Below, one piece after another: positions 1 through 8,381 of a stretch of DNA of 15,972 bases; positions within the stretch are counted from its first letter, which is position 1, and every line of letters begins with the position of its first letter. This DNA comes from an uncultured Clostridia bacterium. Lineage in GTDB: Bacteria; Bacillota; Clostridia; TANB77; CAG-508. The notes under the pieces are model-generated. The model was given only the letters and a program-made list of their open reading frames with translations. It was not told where the DNA came from and made no database searches. Location of the stretch: contig CAKPJK010000030.1 of assembly GCA_934162615.1 (NCBI GenBank), positions 1 to 15,972 of the forward strand, written 5' to 3'. The position numbers and the translations under genes are program-made.

Positions 1-1
1 T

Positions 2-3000
2 TTGAAAATTAGAGACATTCAATACGAAAAAGCTTCAAGAAAAGATTTCGCAAAAGTTGGAGATTTTATCGAAATGCCAAACCTAATCAAAGTACAAAAA
101 GACTCATATGATTGGTTCATCAAAGAAGGATTAGGAGAAGTATTAAAAGACATATCACCAATAGAAGACTATTCTGGAAATCTAGTTCTTGAATTTTTTG
201 ACTACTACATGGAAGACAAAACAAAATATTCAATCGAAGAAGCAAAAGAAAGAGATGCAACATATTCAACAAGACTACATGTAAAAGTTCGTTTAATTAA
301 CCGTGAAACAGGAGAAATTAAAGAACAAGAAATTTATTTAGGTGACTTCCCACTTATGACAGACAGTGGAACATTTATAATAAATGGTGCAGAAAGAGTT
401 GTAGTAAGCCAATTAGTACGTTCACCAGGATGTTACTATGCAGATGTATTTGATACAAAAACAGGAAAAAGAACATATACATCAACAGTTATGCCATTAA
501 GAGGTGCATGGCTAGAATATGAAACAGACGGAAACGACATTTTCTATGTACGTGTCGATAGAACAAGAAAAGTACCAGTAACAACACTATTAAGAGCAAT
601 TGGATTAGTTACAGATGACCAAATAAGAGATTTATTTGGAAACGAAGAATTAATTGAAGCAACAATTGCAAAAGATCCAATTAAAACTCAAGAAGAAGCC
701 TTAATTGAAATTTACAAAAAATTAAGACCAGGAGAACTTCCTACAGTAGAAGCAGCAAGAAGTTTATTTGATGGATTATTCTATGATAATAGAAGATATG
801 ACTTAGCAAAAGTTGGTAGATATAAATTTGACCAAAAATTAAGTTTAGCGACAAGAATTACAGGTAAAGTTGCTTCTAAAGACATAATGGATGCCGAAAC
901 AGGTGAAGTATTTGTACAAGCTGGAGAAGTAATAACAGAAGAAGTTGCCAAAGATATCCAAAATTCTGGAATTAATATGGTAGAAGTAACAGTTGGAGAA
1001 AGAACTGTAAAAGTTATAGGAAATGGAACAGTTGATATCCACGCAGTTTTACCAACATTAGACTTAAGTGAATTAGAAATAAAAGAAAATGTAAATTATC
1101 AAGTATTAAAAAATATAATAGATACAACTGACGAGAAAGATTTAGTAAAAACTATAGGTGAAAGAATAGACGAATTAGTACCAAAACATATCACAACAGA
1201 AGATATGATAGCATCTATTAGTTATTTATTAGATTTATCACATGGAGTTGGAAAAGTTGATGATATTGACCATTTGGCTAACCGTAGAATTAGATGTGTA
1301 GGTGAATTACTACAAAATCAATTCAGAATTGGTTTAACAAGACTTGAAAGAGTTGTAAGAGAAAGAATGACAATTCAAGACTTAGACGTTGTAACACCAC
1401 AAACATTAATTAATACAAAACCAATAACATCATCTATTAGAGAATTTTTTGGAAGTTCACAATTATCACAATTTATGGACCAAACAAATCCACTTTCAGA
1501 ATTAACACATAAAAGAAGAATTTCTGCATTAGGACCTGGAGGTCTTACAAGAGAAAGAGCTGGATTCGAGGTTAGAGACGTTCATTATACACACTATGGT
1601 AGATTATGCCCAATTGAATCTCCAGAAGGACCAAACATTGGACTTATTTCAGCACTTTCATCATTTGCTAGTATAAATGAATATGGATTTATTGAAACAC
1701 CATATAGAAAAATAGATCCAGAAACACATAGAGCAACTGATATTGTTGAATATATGAGTGCAGATGTAGAAGATAATTACATAATTGCCCAAGCATCTGA
1801 ACCAATGGATGAAAACGGAGAATTCATAAATGACAGAATCAGAGTTAGATACAGAAATGAAATTATCGAAGTTGAAAAAAACAAAGTTCAATATATGGAT
1901 GTTTCACCAAAACAATTAGTTTCTGTAGCGGCAGCAATGATTCCATTCTTAGAGCATGATGATGCAAAAAGATCATTAATGGGATCAAACATGCAAAGAC
2001 AAGCGGTTCCTCTAATGATATCTGAAAGACCAATAGTTGCAACAGGTATTGAATATAGAGCCGCAAAAGACTCAGGAATATTAATTTTAGCAGAAGATGA
2101 TGGTGTTATCGAAAGAGTTACAGGAGATAGCATAACAGTTAAATATAATAATGGAAAAACAGTAGTACATAAATTACGTAAGTTTAAGAGAACAAATGGT
2201 GGTACATGTATCAACCAAAGACCTATAGTTAAAAAAGGTGAAATAGTTAAAAAAGGTGATGCCATTGCTGATGGACCAGCAACAAAAGATGGAGAAATGT
2301 CACTTGGTAAAAACTGTTTAGTTGCTTTCTCAACATGGGAAGGTTATAACTACGAGGATGCTATTCTTTTAAATGAAAGACTTGTAAAAGAAGATGTGTT
2401 CACATCAATACATATTGAAGAATATGACTGTGAATGTCGTGATACAAAATTAGGACCAGAAGAAATAACAAGAGATATTCCAAATGTTGGTGAAGATGTA
2501 TTAAAAGATCTTGACGAAAACGGAATTATCAGAATTGGTGCAGAAGTTAGACCAGGAGATATCTTGGTTGGTAAAGTTACTCCAAAAGGAGAAACAGAAC
2601 TAACAGCAGAAGAAAGATTATTAAGAGCAATCTTTGGTGAAAAAGCTAGAGAAGTTAGAGATACATCATTAAGAGTACCTCACGGAGAAGCAGGAACAAT
2701 AGTAGATGTTAAGATATTTACTAGAGATAATTCAGACGAATTAGGACCTGGTGTAAATCAAATAATTAGATGTTATATCGCTACAAAAAGAAAAATATCA
2801 GTTGGTGATAAAATGGCCGGACGTCATGGTAACAAAGGTGTTATTTCAAGAGTATTACCAGAAGAAGATATGCCATTCTTACCAGATGGTACACCAATAG
2901 ACATTTTACTTAACCCATTAGGACTTCCATCTCGTATGAACTTAGGACAAATTCTTGAAGTTCACTTAGGTGGAGCCGCTAAAGCGTTAGGATGGCACGT

Positions 3001-3721
3001 ATCAACACCAGTATTTGATGGAGCGACACAAGAAGATGTTGAAGAATTGCTACAACAAGCAGGTATGAGCCCAGATGGTAAATCAATTCTATATGATGGT
3101 AGAACTGGTGATCCATTTGATAAACCAATTACAGTTGGTGTAATGTACATGTTAAAACTACATCACTTAGTAGATGATAAAATACATGCTCGTTCAACTG
3201 GACCATACTCATTAGTTACACAACAACCTCTTGGTGGTAAAGCACAATTTGGTGGTCAACGTTTCGGTGAAATGGAAGTTTGGGCATTAGAGGCATATGG
3301 AGCAGCGTATACATTACAAGAAATGTTAACAGTTAAATCTGATGACGTTGTAGGTAGAGTTAAAACATATGAAGCTATTGTTAAAGGCGAAAATATCCCT
3401 GAACCAGGAGTTCCAGAAAGCTTTAAAGTTCTTGTTAAAGAATTGCAATCTTTAGGATTAGATGTTCGTCTATATTCAGAAGATAATCAAGAACTTGAGT
3501 TAAAAGAAAATATCGAAGATGGTATTGATTTTGACCCAGAAAAAAATAAAGATATTTTGGCTGAAGAGGAAGTTGTTGCAGAAGATGATTTATCTGATGG
3601 ATATACAGAGGATGTTAGTGATGATAAGTTGTTAGATGAAGAAGAAATTGAAGATAGTGATGAGCTTTTTGAGGATTTAGATGATGAGGGCGAGGATGCT
3701 ATCTTCGACGAAGACGAATAG
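2..3721 (+). CDS. rpoB: DNA-directed RNA polymerase beta subunit (RpoB), 5' end at window edge
   Basis: Beta subunit of core RNA polymerase; with RpoC it forms the active-site cleft. The protein reads as RpoB throughout: an N-terminal PNLI...DSYDWF block near residues 26-40, the rifampicin-pocket region at about residues 484-515 (GSSQLSQFMDQ, THKRRISALG), the CPIESPEGPNIGLI block just after it, the GDKMAGRHGNKG block, and a C-terminal GGQRFGEMEVWALEAYGA motif. The usual rifampicin-contact residues (Q, D, H and S of the pocket) are the sensitive type. The last ~65 residues form a strongly acidic Asp/Glu tail that most RpoB proteins lack. The first usable codon is TTG at position 2; aligned to clostridial RpoB from memory, the true start is this TTG or a few codons upstream, outside the window. 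No upstream sequence is visible to judge the ribosome binding site. It is followed by rpoC in the usual operon. Confidence 0.97.
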   Translation: MKIRDIQYEKASRKDFAKVGDFIEMPNLIKVQKDSYDWFIKEGLGEVLKDISPIEDYSGNLVLEFFDYYMEDKTKYSIEEAKERDATYSTRLHVKVRLINRETGEIKEQEIYLGDFPLMTDSGTFIINGAERVVVSQLVRSPGCYYADVFDTKTGKRTYTSTVMPLRGAWLEYETDGNDIFYVRVDRTRKVPVTTLLRAIGLVTDDQIRDLFGNEELIEATIAKDPIKTQEEALIEIYKKLRPGELPTVEAARSLFDGLFYDNRRYDLAKVGRYKFDQKLSLATRITGKVASKDIMDAETGEVFVQAGEVITEEVAKDIQNSGINMVEVTVGERTVKVIGNGTVDIHAVLPTLDLSELEIKENVNYQVLKNIIDTTDEKDLVKTIGERIDELVPKHITTEDMIASISYLLDLSHGVGKVDDIDHLANRRIRCVGELLQNQFRIGLTRLERVVRERMTIQDLDVVTPQTLINTKPITSSIREFFGSSQLSQFMDQTNPLSELTHKRRISALGPGGLTRERAGFEVRDVHYTHYGRLCPIESPEGPNIGLISALSSFASINEYGFIETPYRKIDPETHRATDIVEYMSADVEDNYIIAQASEPMDENGEFINDRIRVRYRNEIIEVEKNKVQYMDVSPKQLVSVAAAMIPFLEHDDAKRSLMGSNMQRQAVPLMISERPIVATGIEYRAAKDSGILILAEDDGVIERVTGDSITVKYNNGKTVVHKLRKFKRTNGGTCINQRPIVKKGEIVKKGDAIADGPATKDGEMSLGKNCLVAFSTWEGYNYEDAILLNERLVKEDVFTSIHIEEYDCECRDTKLGPEEITRDIPNVGEDVLKDLDENGIIRIGAEVRPGDILVGKVTPKGETELTAEERLLRAIFGEKAREVRDTSLRVPHGEAGTIVDVKIFTRDNSDELGPGVNQIIRCYIATKRKISVGDKMAGRHGNKGVISRVLPEEDMPFLPDGTPIDILLNPLGLPSRMNLGQILEVHLGGAAKALGWHVSTPVFDGATQEDVEELLQQAGMSPDGKSILYDGRTGDPFDKPITVGVMYMLKLHHLVDDKIHARSTGPYSLVTQQPLGGKAQFGGQRFGEMEVWALEAYGAAYTLQEMLTVKSDDVVGRVKTYEAIVKGENIPEPGVPESFKVLVKELQSLGLDVRLYSEDNQELELKENIEDGIDFDPEKNKDILAEEEVVAEDDLSDGYTEDVSDDKLLDEEEIEDSDELFEDLDDEGEDAIFDEDE

Positions 3722-3780
3722 AAAATATAAATAATTTAATAAATCGTAAAAAGAGAAAAGCCGACAGGAAGGAATTGCTC

Positions 3781-3834
3781 GTGCGGTGGATAGCGCTTTT
3801 GCTTTGTTTTATGATTACCCAAAAATATTATTAG
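3781..3834 (+). CDS. candidate 17-aa leader peptide in the rpoB-rpoC gap
   Basis: Short ORF beginning with GTG at 3781 and ending TAG at 3832-3834, reading MRWIALLLCFMITQKYY. It has a good Shine-Dalgarno, AGGAAGGA at 3766-3773, seven nucleotides before the GTG. Its stop codon overlaps the first bases of the rpoC Shine-Dalgarno (AGGGGG, 3833-3838), so ribosomes ending here would terminate on the rpoC initiation site, an arrangement that fits translational coupling. The segment 3760-3801 is much richer in G+C than its flanks, and AAAAGC (3756-3761) can pair with GCTTTT (3795-3800), so the ORF may sit in a structured leader. The peptide matches no family I know. It could be a chance ORF in a regulatory RNA element. 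Confidence 0.35.
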   Translation: MRWIALLLCFMITQKYY

Positions 3835-3845
3835 GGGGAAATATA

Positions 3846-6800
3846 GTGGACGAATTAGATATTTTTAATAAAATAAAAATAGGAGTGGCATCAGATGAAA
3901 AAATAAGAGAATGGTCAAAAGGTGAAGTTAAAAAACCAGAGACTATAAATTATAGAACATTAAAACCAGAAAAAGATGGTCTATTCTGTGAAAAGATATT
4001 TGGACCTACAAAAGACTGGGAATGTCACTGTGGTAAATATAAAAGGGTTAGATATAAAGGAATAGTTTGTGACAGATGTGGTGTTGAAGTCACAAAATCT
4101 AAAGTAAGAAGAGAAAGAATGGGACACATTGAGCTTGCTGCTCCAGTTGCTCATATTTGGTATTTCAAAGGTATACCAAGTAGAATTGCTTTAATATTAG
4201 ATGTTTCACCAAGAAACCTAGAAAAAGTTGTATACTTTGCATCTTACATTGTAACAGATAAAGGAACAACAGATTTAGCAAACTGCCAAGTTTTAACAGA
4301 AAAAGAATACCATGAAGCAGAAGAAAAATTTGGTAGAGGTTCATTTAAAGCAAGAATGGGAGCAGAGGCTTTAAAAGAATTATTAGAAAAAGTTGATTTA
4401 GATAAACTTTCTAAAGAAATTAGAAAAGAATTAGAATCTGCAAGTGAACAAAAGAAAGGCAAACTTGTTAAAAGACTTGATACAGTTGATTCTTTCAGAC
4501 TTTCTAATACAAGACCTGAATGGATGATAATGTCAGTTGTACCAGTTATCCCACCAGAATTAAGACCTATGGTTCAATTAGATGGTGGTAGATTTGCAAC
4601 ATCTGACCTAAATGACTTATATAGAAGAGTTATAAACAGAAATAACAGATTAAAAAGATTATTAGAATTAGGTGCACCAGAAATAATTGTAAGAAACGAA
4701 AAACGTATGTTACAAGAATCTGTTGATGCTTTAATTGATAATAGTAGAAGAGGTAGACCTGTAACAGGTGCAGGAAATAGACCTTTAAAATCATTATCTG
4801 ATATGTTAAAAGGAAAACAAGGTAGATTCCGTCAAAACTTATTAGGTAAGAGGGTTGACTATTCTGGACGTTCAGTTATAGTTGTTGGACCAGAACTTAA
4901 AATTTATCAATGTGGACTTCCAAAAGAAATGGCAGTAGAATTATTCAAACCATTTGTTATGAAAGAATTAGTTGGTAGAGGAATAGCACAAAATATCAAA
5001 AGTGCAAAAAGAATGGTAGAAAGATTAAAACCAGAAGTATGGGGAATATTAGAAGATGTTATAAAAGACCATCCTGTAATGTTAAACCGTGCACCAACAC
5101 TACATAGACTTGGTATTCAAGCATTTGAGCCAGTTCTTGTTGAAGGTAGAGCAATTAAACTTCACCCATTAGTTTGTGAAGCATTCAATGCCGACTTCGA
5201 CGGTGACCAAATGGCTGTACATTTACCATTATCACCAGAAGCACAAGCAGAATCAAGATATTTAATGCTTGCAACAAACAACCTATTAAAACCTCAAGAT
5301 GGTAAACCAGTTGCAGTACCTAGACTAGACATGGTTTTAGGAAGTTATTATTTAACAATGATTCTAGAAGGGGAAAAAGGAGAAGGAAAATACTTTAAAG
5401 ACCCAGATGAAGCAATAATGGCTTATGAAAACCATGATGTAGGAATGCATGCAAAAATATTTGTTAGAGTAACAAAAGAAGTTAATGGAGAAATGATGAC
5501 AGGAAAAATTGAGACAAGTGTTGGTAGAATTATATTCAACCAAGGAATACCTCAAGATTTAGGATTCATAGACAGAGAAAAAGAACCATTACAATATGAA
5601 ATTAACTTCCCAGTTGTTAAGAAAAATATGGGACAAATAATCGAAAGAGCAATAAGAGTACATGGTGTAATTGAATCTGCAGAAGTAATAGATTACATCA
5701 AAGCATTAGGATTCAAATATTCTACACTTGCTGGTATTACATTCTCTATGAGTGATGTAAAAGTGCCACCTGCTAAAAAAGGATTACTAGAAGAAGCAGA
5801 TAAGAAAATAGAAACTATAAGAAAACAATATGCAAGAGGTTTAATTACAAACGATGAAAGATATAACTCAGTAATTAAAGTTTGGGAAGAAGCAACAAAG
5901 AAAATAACACAAGCAATGGAAGACAACTTTGATGACTTAAACCCAATTTATATGATGGTTAAATCTGGAGCCAGAGGTAATATGAACCAATTAAGACAAA
6001 TTGCTGGTATCCGTGGACTTATGGCTAGTACAACTGGTAAGGCAGTAGAAATTCCTATCAAATCATCATTTGCAGAAGGTCTAGATGCCCTAGAATACTT
6101 CATTTCTGCCCATGGAGCACGTAAAGGACTTTCAGATACAGCGTTAAGAACAGCCGATTCAGGTTACTTAACAAGAAGATTAGTTGATGTATCACAAGAT
6201 ATTATAGTTAGAGAACATGACTGTGGAACACACGAAGGTCTAATTGTTTATGATATTAAAGATGGAAATCAAATAATCGAAAAAATGCAAGAAAGAATTA
6301 TTGGTAGATATGTAGTTAATGATGTATATGATCCAAATACAAAAGAACTTATTGTTGACACTGAAACTATGATAACAGAAGAAATAGCAGATAGAATAGT
6401 AAATGCAGGAATTGAAAAACTAGAAGTACGTTCAGTTCTAGCATGTAGATCAAAACATGGTGTATGTCAAAAATGTTATGGTATGGGATTAGCAAGAAGA
6501 AGTCTAGTATCTATTGGTGAATCAGTAGGTATTATAGCTGCTCAATCAATTGGTGAGCCTGGTACACAGCTTACAATGAGAACTATCCACTCTGGTGGTG
6601 TTGCCGGTGTAGCAGATATTACTCAAGGTCTTCCAAGGGTTGAGGAATTATTCGAAGCGAGAAAACCAAAGGGTGTTGCAATAATTTCTGAAATTGCTGG
6701 TAAAGTTAAAATAAAAGAAACAAAGAAGAAGAAAGAAGTTGTTGTAACTTCTAAAGATGATTCAAAAACATATACAATACCATTTGGTTCAAAAATGAAA

Positions 6801-7370
6801 GTAAAAGATGGAGATATGGTAGAAGTTGCTCAACCACTTATTGAAGGTTCAATAAACCCATCAGAAGTACTTGAATTAAAAGGACCAGAAGGAGTATTTG
6901 AATACTTAACATCAGAAGTTCAAAAAGTATATAGAAACCAAGGTGTTGATATCAACGACAAACACGTTGAAGTTATCGGTAGACAAATGCTTAAAAAGGT
7001 TAGAGTTGAAGATAATGGAGATACACATATGTTCCCAGGTTCTTTAGTTGATATGTATGAATTTGAAGATATTAATAATGAAGCAATTGCAGAAGGAAAA
7101 CGTCCTGCAACAGGTAAGAGAGTATTACTTGGTATTACTAAAGCATCTCTTGCAACAGACAGTTTCTTATCAGCGGCTTCATTCCAAGAGACAACAAGAG
7201 TTCTTACTGAAGCAGCAATCAAAGGTAAAGTTGATGATTTAGTTGGATTAAAAGAAAATGTTATTATTGGTAGATTAATTCCAGCAGGTACAGGTATGAA
7301 AAAATATCAAGATCTTCATATTAGTACAGAAAAGAAACTAGAAGAAGTTGCAGATACAACTGAAGAATAA
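3846..7370 (+). CDS. rpoC: DNA-directed RNA polymerase beta' subunit (RpoC)
   Basis: Largest catalytic subunit of RNA polymerase, 1174 aa from the chosen start. Visible landmarks in order: the N-terminal zinc ribbon (CHCGKY...CDRCGVEV), the RPMVQLDGGRFATSDLNDLYRR block, the GKRVDYSGRSVIVVGP block, the Mg-binding NADFDGDQ motif at residues 448-455 with Asp450, 452 and 454, the trigger-loop region, and the second zinc site (DCGTHEG, then CRSKHGVCQKCYG). I place the start at GTG 3846, because AGGGGG at 3833-3838 lies seven nucleotides upstream and the protein then begins MDELDIFNKIKIG, as RpoC proteins do. An in-frame GTG at 3786 would add 20 residues that do not look like RpoC and has no well-spaced binding site. 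Co-transcribed with rpoB; a perfect hairpin terminator follows. Confidence 0.97.
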   Translation: MDELDIFNKIKIGVASDEKIREWSKGEVKKPETINYRTLKPEKDGLFCEKIFGPTKDWECHCGKYKRVRYKGIVCDRCGVEVTKSKVRRERMGHIELAAPVAHIWYFKGIPSRIALILDVSPRNLEKVVYFASYIVTDKGTTDLANCQVLTEKEYHEAEEKFGRGSFKARMGAEALKELLEKVDLDKLSKEIRKELESASEQKKGKLVKRLDTVDSFRLSNTRPEWMIMSVVPVIPPELRPMVQLDGGRFATSDLNDLYRRVINRNNRLKRLLELGAPEIIVRNEKRMLQESVDALIDNSRRGRPVTGAGNRPLKSLSDMLKGKQGRFRQNLLGKRVDYSGRSVIVVGPELKIYQCGLPKEMAVELFKPFVMKELVGRGIAQNIKSAKRMVERLKPEVWGILEDVIKDHPVMLNRAPTLHRLGIQAFEPVLVEGRAIKLHPLVCEAFNADFDGDQMAVHLPLSPEAQAESRYLMLATNNLLKPQDGKPVAVPRLDMVLGSYYLTMILEGEKGEGKYFKDPDEAIMAYENHDVGMHAKIFVRVTKEVNGEMMTGKIETSVGRIIFNQGIPQDLGFIDREKEPLQYEINFPVVKKNMGQIIERAIRVHGVIESAEVIDYIKALGFKYSTLAGITFSMSDVKVPPAKKGLLEEADKKIETIRKQYARGLITNDERYNSVIKVWEEATKKITQAMEDNFDDLNPIYMMVKSGARGNMNQLRQIAGIRGLMASTTGKAVEIPIKSSFAEGLDALEYFISAHGARKGLSDTALRTADSGYLTRRLVDVSQDIIVREHDCGTHEGLIVYDIKDGNQIIEKMQERIIGRYVVNDVYDPNTKELIVDTETMITEEIADRIVNAGIEKLEVRSVLACRSKHGVCQKCYGMGLARRSLVSIGESVGIIAAQSIGEPGTQLTMRTIHSGGVAGVADITQGLPRVEELFEARKPKGVAIISEIAGKVKIKETKKKKEVVVTSKDDSKTYTIPFGSKMKVKDGDMVEVAQPLIEGSINPSEVLELKGPEGVFEYLTSEVQKVYRNQGVDINDKHVEVIGRQMLKKVRVEDNGDTHMFPGSLVDMYEFEDINNEAIAEGKRPATGKRVLLGITKASLATDSFLSAASFQETTRVLTEAAIKGKVDDLVGLKENVIIGRLIPAGTGMKKYQDLHISTEKKLEEVADTTEE

Positions 7371-7375
7371 TATAG

Positions 7376-7414
7376 AAAAAAAGAATTTACAAATTTTTTG
7401 TAAATTCTTTTTTT
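7376..7414 (+). terminator. rho-independent terminator after rpoC
   Basis: Perfect 18-bp inverted repeat: arms 7376-7393 and 7397-7414 with a 3-nt loop. The arms begin with seven A and end with seven T, so the T-run serves as the U-tract. It starts six bases after the rpoC stop and ends the rpoBC operon. The A/T flanks would also let it work on the other strand, but no minus-strand gene ends here. Confidence 0.9.
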
Positions 7415-7437
7415 GGTGAATATTTAAAAAATTTTAT

Positions 7438-7463
7438 TTTTTCGACAAATTTTGTACGACAAA
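7438..7463. promoter_or_regulatory. candidate Spo0A (0A) boxes
   Basis: TTCGACA at 7441-7447 is the exact reverse complement of the 0A-box core TGTCGAA, and the flanks (T-run before, AA after) also fit the extended consensus. A second copy, TACGACA at 7455-7461, differs by one base. The two share CGACAAA exactly, 14 bp apart in direct orientation. The second lies over the -35 of the promoter for the small gene at 7561. Alternatively the ACAAATTTTGT core is an imperfect palindrome bound by another regulator. Confidence 0.45.
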
Positions 7464-7484
7464 AAATCTTCATGATGGTATAAT
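7456..7484 (+). promoter_or_regulatory. promoter of the small membrane protein gene
   Basis: Perfect -10 TATAAT at 7479-7484, with ACGACA at 7456-7461 as a partial -35 (GACA matches) at 17-bp spacing. A weak -35 covered by a possible 0A box suits an activated promoter. The predicted transcript has a 5' leader of about 70 nt before the ATG at 7561. Confidence 0.6.
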
Positions 7485-7560
7485 ATAATTAATTTATTTC
7501 ATATTTTTGAATAATTTTTATTTCAATGAATATCTTAATTTTATAAAAGGGGAGGTGCTT

Positions 7561-7710
7561 ATGATAATTTTTTTATCAAGTATTTTTATAATTCTTATTT
7601 TTTTATTCTTATGGATGTTATTAATATCTACTAAAAATTCAAGAACAGACGACGAACAATATATTGAAGATAATTTGCAAATGCAATTTTTGAAGAACTA
7701 TAAAAAATAA
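7561..7710 (+). CDS. small single-pass membrane protein, 49 aa
   Basis: A 49-residue protein of unknown family. Residues 2-22 are a continuous hydrophobic helix (Ile, Leu, Phe, Trp), followed by a short basic/polar linker (STKNSR) and a charged tail (DDEQYIEDNLQMQFLKNYKK). This suggests a membrane anchor with a small cytoplasmic tail. There is no cleavable-signal pattern, lipobox or toxin motif that I recognise. The start is the ATG at 7561, behind a very strong AGGGGAGGTG site; a possible in-frame TTG at 7507 has no binding site and is rejected. It stands alone between the rpoC terminator and tadA, with its own promoter and candidate 0A boxes, so expression tied to entry into stationary phase or sporulation is possible. 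That is inference. Confidence 0.75.
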   Translation: MIIFLSSIFIILIFLFLWMLLISTKNSRTDDEQYIEDNLQMQFLKNYKK

Positions 7711-7736
7711 AATAATTTCAATGTAAATATTGCTTT

Positions 7737-7764
7737 TTGTAAAAATTAATTGTATCATTATAAT
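7737..7764 (+). promoter_or_regulatory. likely tadA promoter
   Basis: Perfect -10 TATAAT at 7759-7764 and a partial -35 TTGTAA at 7737-7742, with 16-bp spacing. It lies in the A/T-rich gap just upstream of tadA. No terminator is visible between the small gene and tadA, so read-through from the preceding promoter is also possible. Confidence 0.5.
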
Positions 7765-7799
7765 AATAAAAATCAATATTTTAGAAGGAATTTTAGAAA

Positions 7800-8261
7800 A
7801 TGGAAGAAAAGTTTATGAAAGAAGCTTTAAAAGAAGCAAAAAAAGCATATGATAAGTTAGAAGTACCAGTAGGAGCAGTAATAGTAAAAGACGGAAAAAT
7901 TATAGCAAGAGCTCATAATTTAAAAGAAACAAAATTTGATACAACAAAACATGCAGAGATATTAGCAATTCAAAAAGCAAGTAAAAAGTTGAATTCATGG
8001 AGATTAATAGACTGTGAGATGTATGTAACACTTGAGCCTTGTTCAATGTGTGCAGGTGCATTGATAAATTCTAGAATAAAAAAGGTCTATATTGGTGCAA
8101 GTGACCAAAAAACTGGTGCAGTTGGTTCAGTATTTAATTTATTAGAAGATTATACATTTAATCATAAAGTAGAGTATGAAAAAGGTGTTTTACAAGATGA
8201 ATGTGAGAGTATTTTAAAGGAATTTTTTAAGAAATTGAGAAAAATAAAAAAGCAGTTGTAA
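7800..8261 (+). CDS. tadA: tRNA-specific adenosine deaminase (TadA)
   Basis: Zinc-dependent deaminase that converts adenosine-34 (wobble base) of tRNA-Arg(ACG) to inosine. At 153 aa it has the usual TadA length. The cytidine/deoxycytidylate-deaminase fold signature is complete: HAE at residues 51-53 (zinc His and catalytic Glu) and PCSMC at 80-84 (zinc Cys81 and Cys84). HN at 39-40 matches the TadA substrate-binding Asn. The VPVGAVIV block and the C-terminal helix with basic residues (KKLRKIKKQL) are also typical, the latter fitting tRNA binding. Start ATG 7800 has AGAAGGA about ten nucleotides upstream. It forms a single-gene unit with its own promoter and a hairpin beginning at the stop codon. 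Confidence 0.95.
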   Translation: MEEKFMKEALKEAKKAYDKLEVPVGAVIVKDGKIIARAHNLKETKFDTTKHAEILAIQKASKKLNSWRLIDCEMYVTLEPCSMCAGALINSRIKKVYIGASDQKTGAVGSVFNLLEDYTFNHKVEYEKGVLQDECESILKEFFKKLRKIKKQL

Positions 8262-8301
8262 AAAATGTATAGATTATAATTCATAAAATCTATACATTTT
8301 T
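8261..8301 (+). terminator. terminator after tadA
   Basis: Inverted repeat with 15-bp arms at 8261-8275 and 8287-8301 and an 11-nt loop. The right arm ends in five T. The left arm begins on the last base of the tadA stop codon. Part of the left arm recurs at 8315-8325, so a second, mutually exclusive hairpin could form. Confidence 0.7.
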
Positions 8302-8332
8302 AAAGTTATAATTTAAAAATGTATAAAAAGTA

Positions 8333-8361
8333 TTGAAAAACATAAAATAAAATAGTATAAT
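8333..8361 (+). promoter_or_regulatory. strong promoter of the AAA/DUF4143 ATPase gene
   Basis: TTGAAA at 8333-8338 and TATAAT at 8356-8361 with exact 17-bp spacing. The bases before the -10 (AAAATAG) are the same as in the promoter at 14770-14798, which shows the housekeeping sigma preference of this genome. Confidence 0.8.
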
Positions 8362-8381
8362 TACATTAGAGGTGATTGTTT

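Noticed and set aside
3786..3845. In-frame GTG at 3786 as the rpoC start
   Set aside because: It would add 20 residues unlike any RpoC N-terminus and its spacing from AGGAAGGA is about 12 nt. GTG 3846 has an ideal AGGGGG seven nucleotides upstream.
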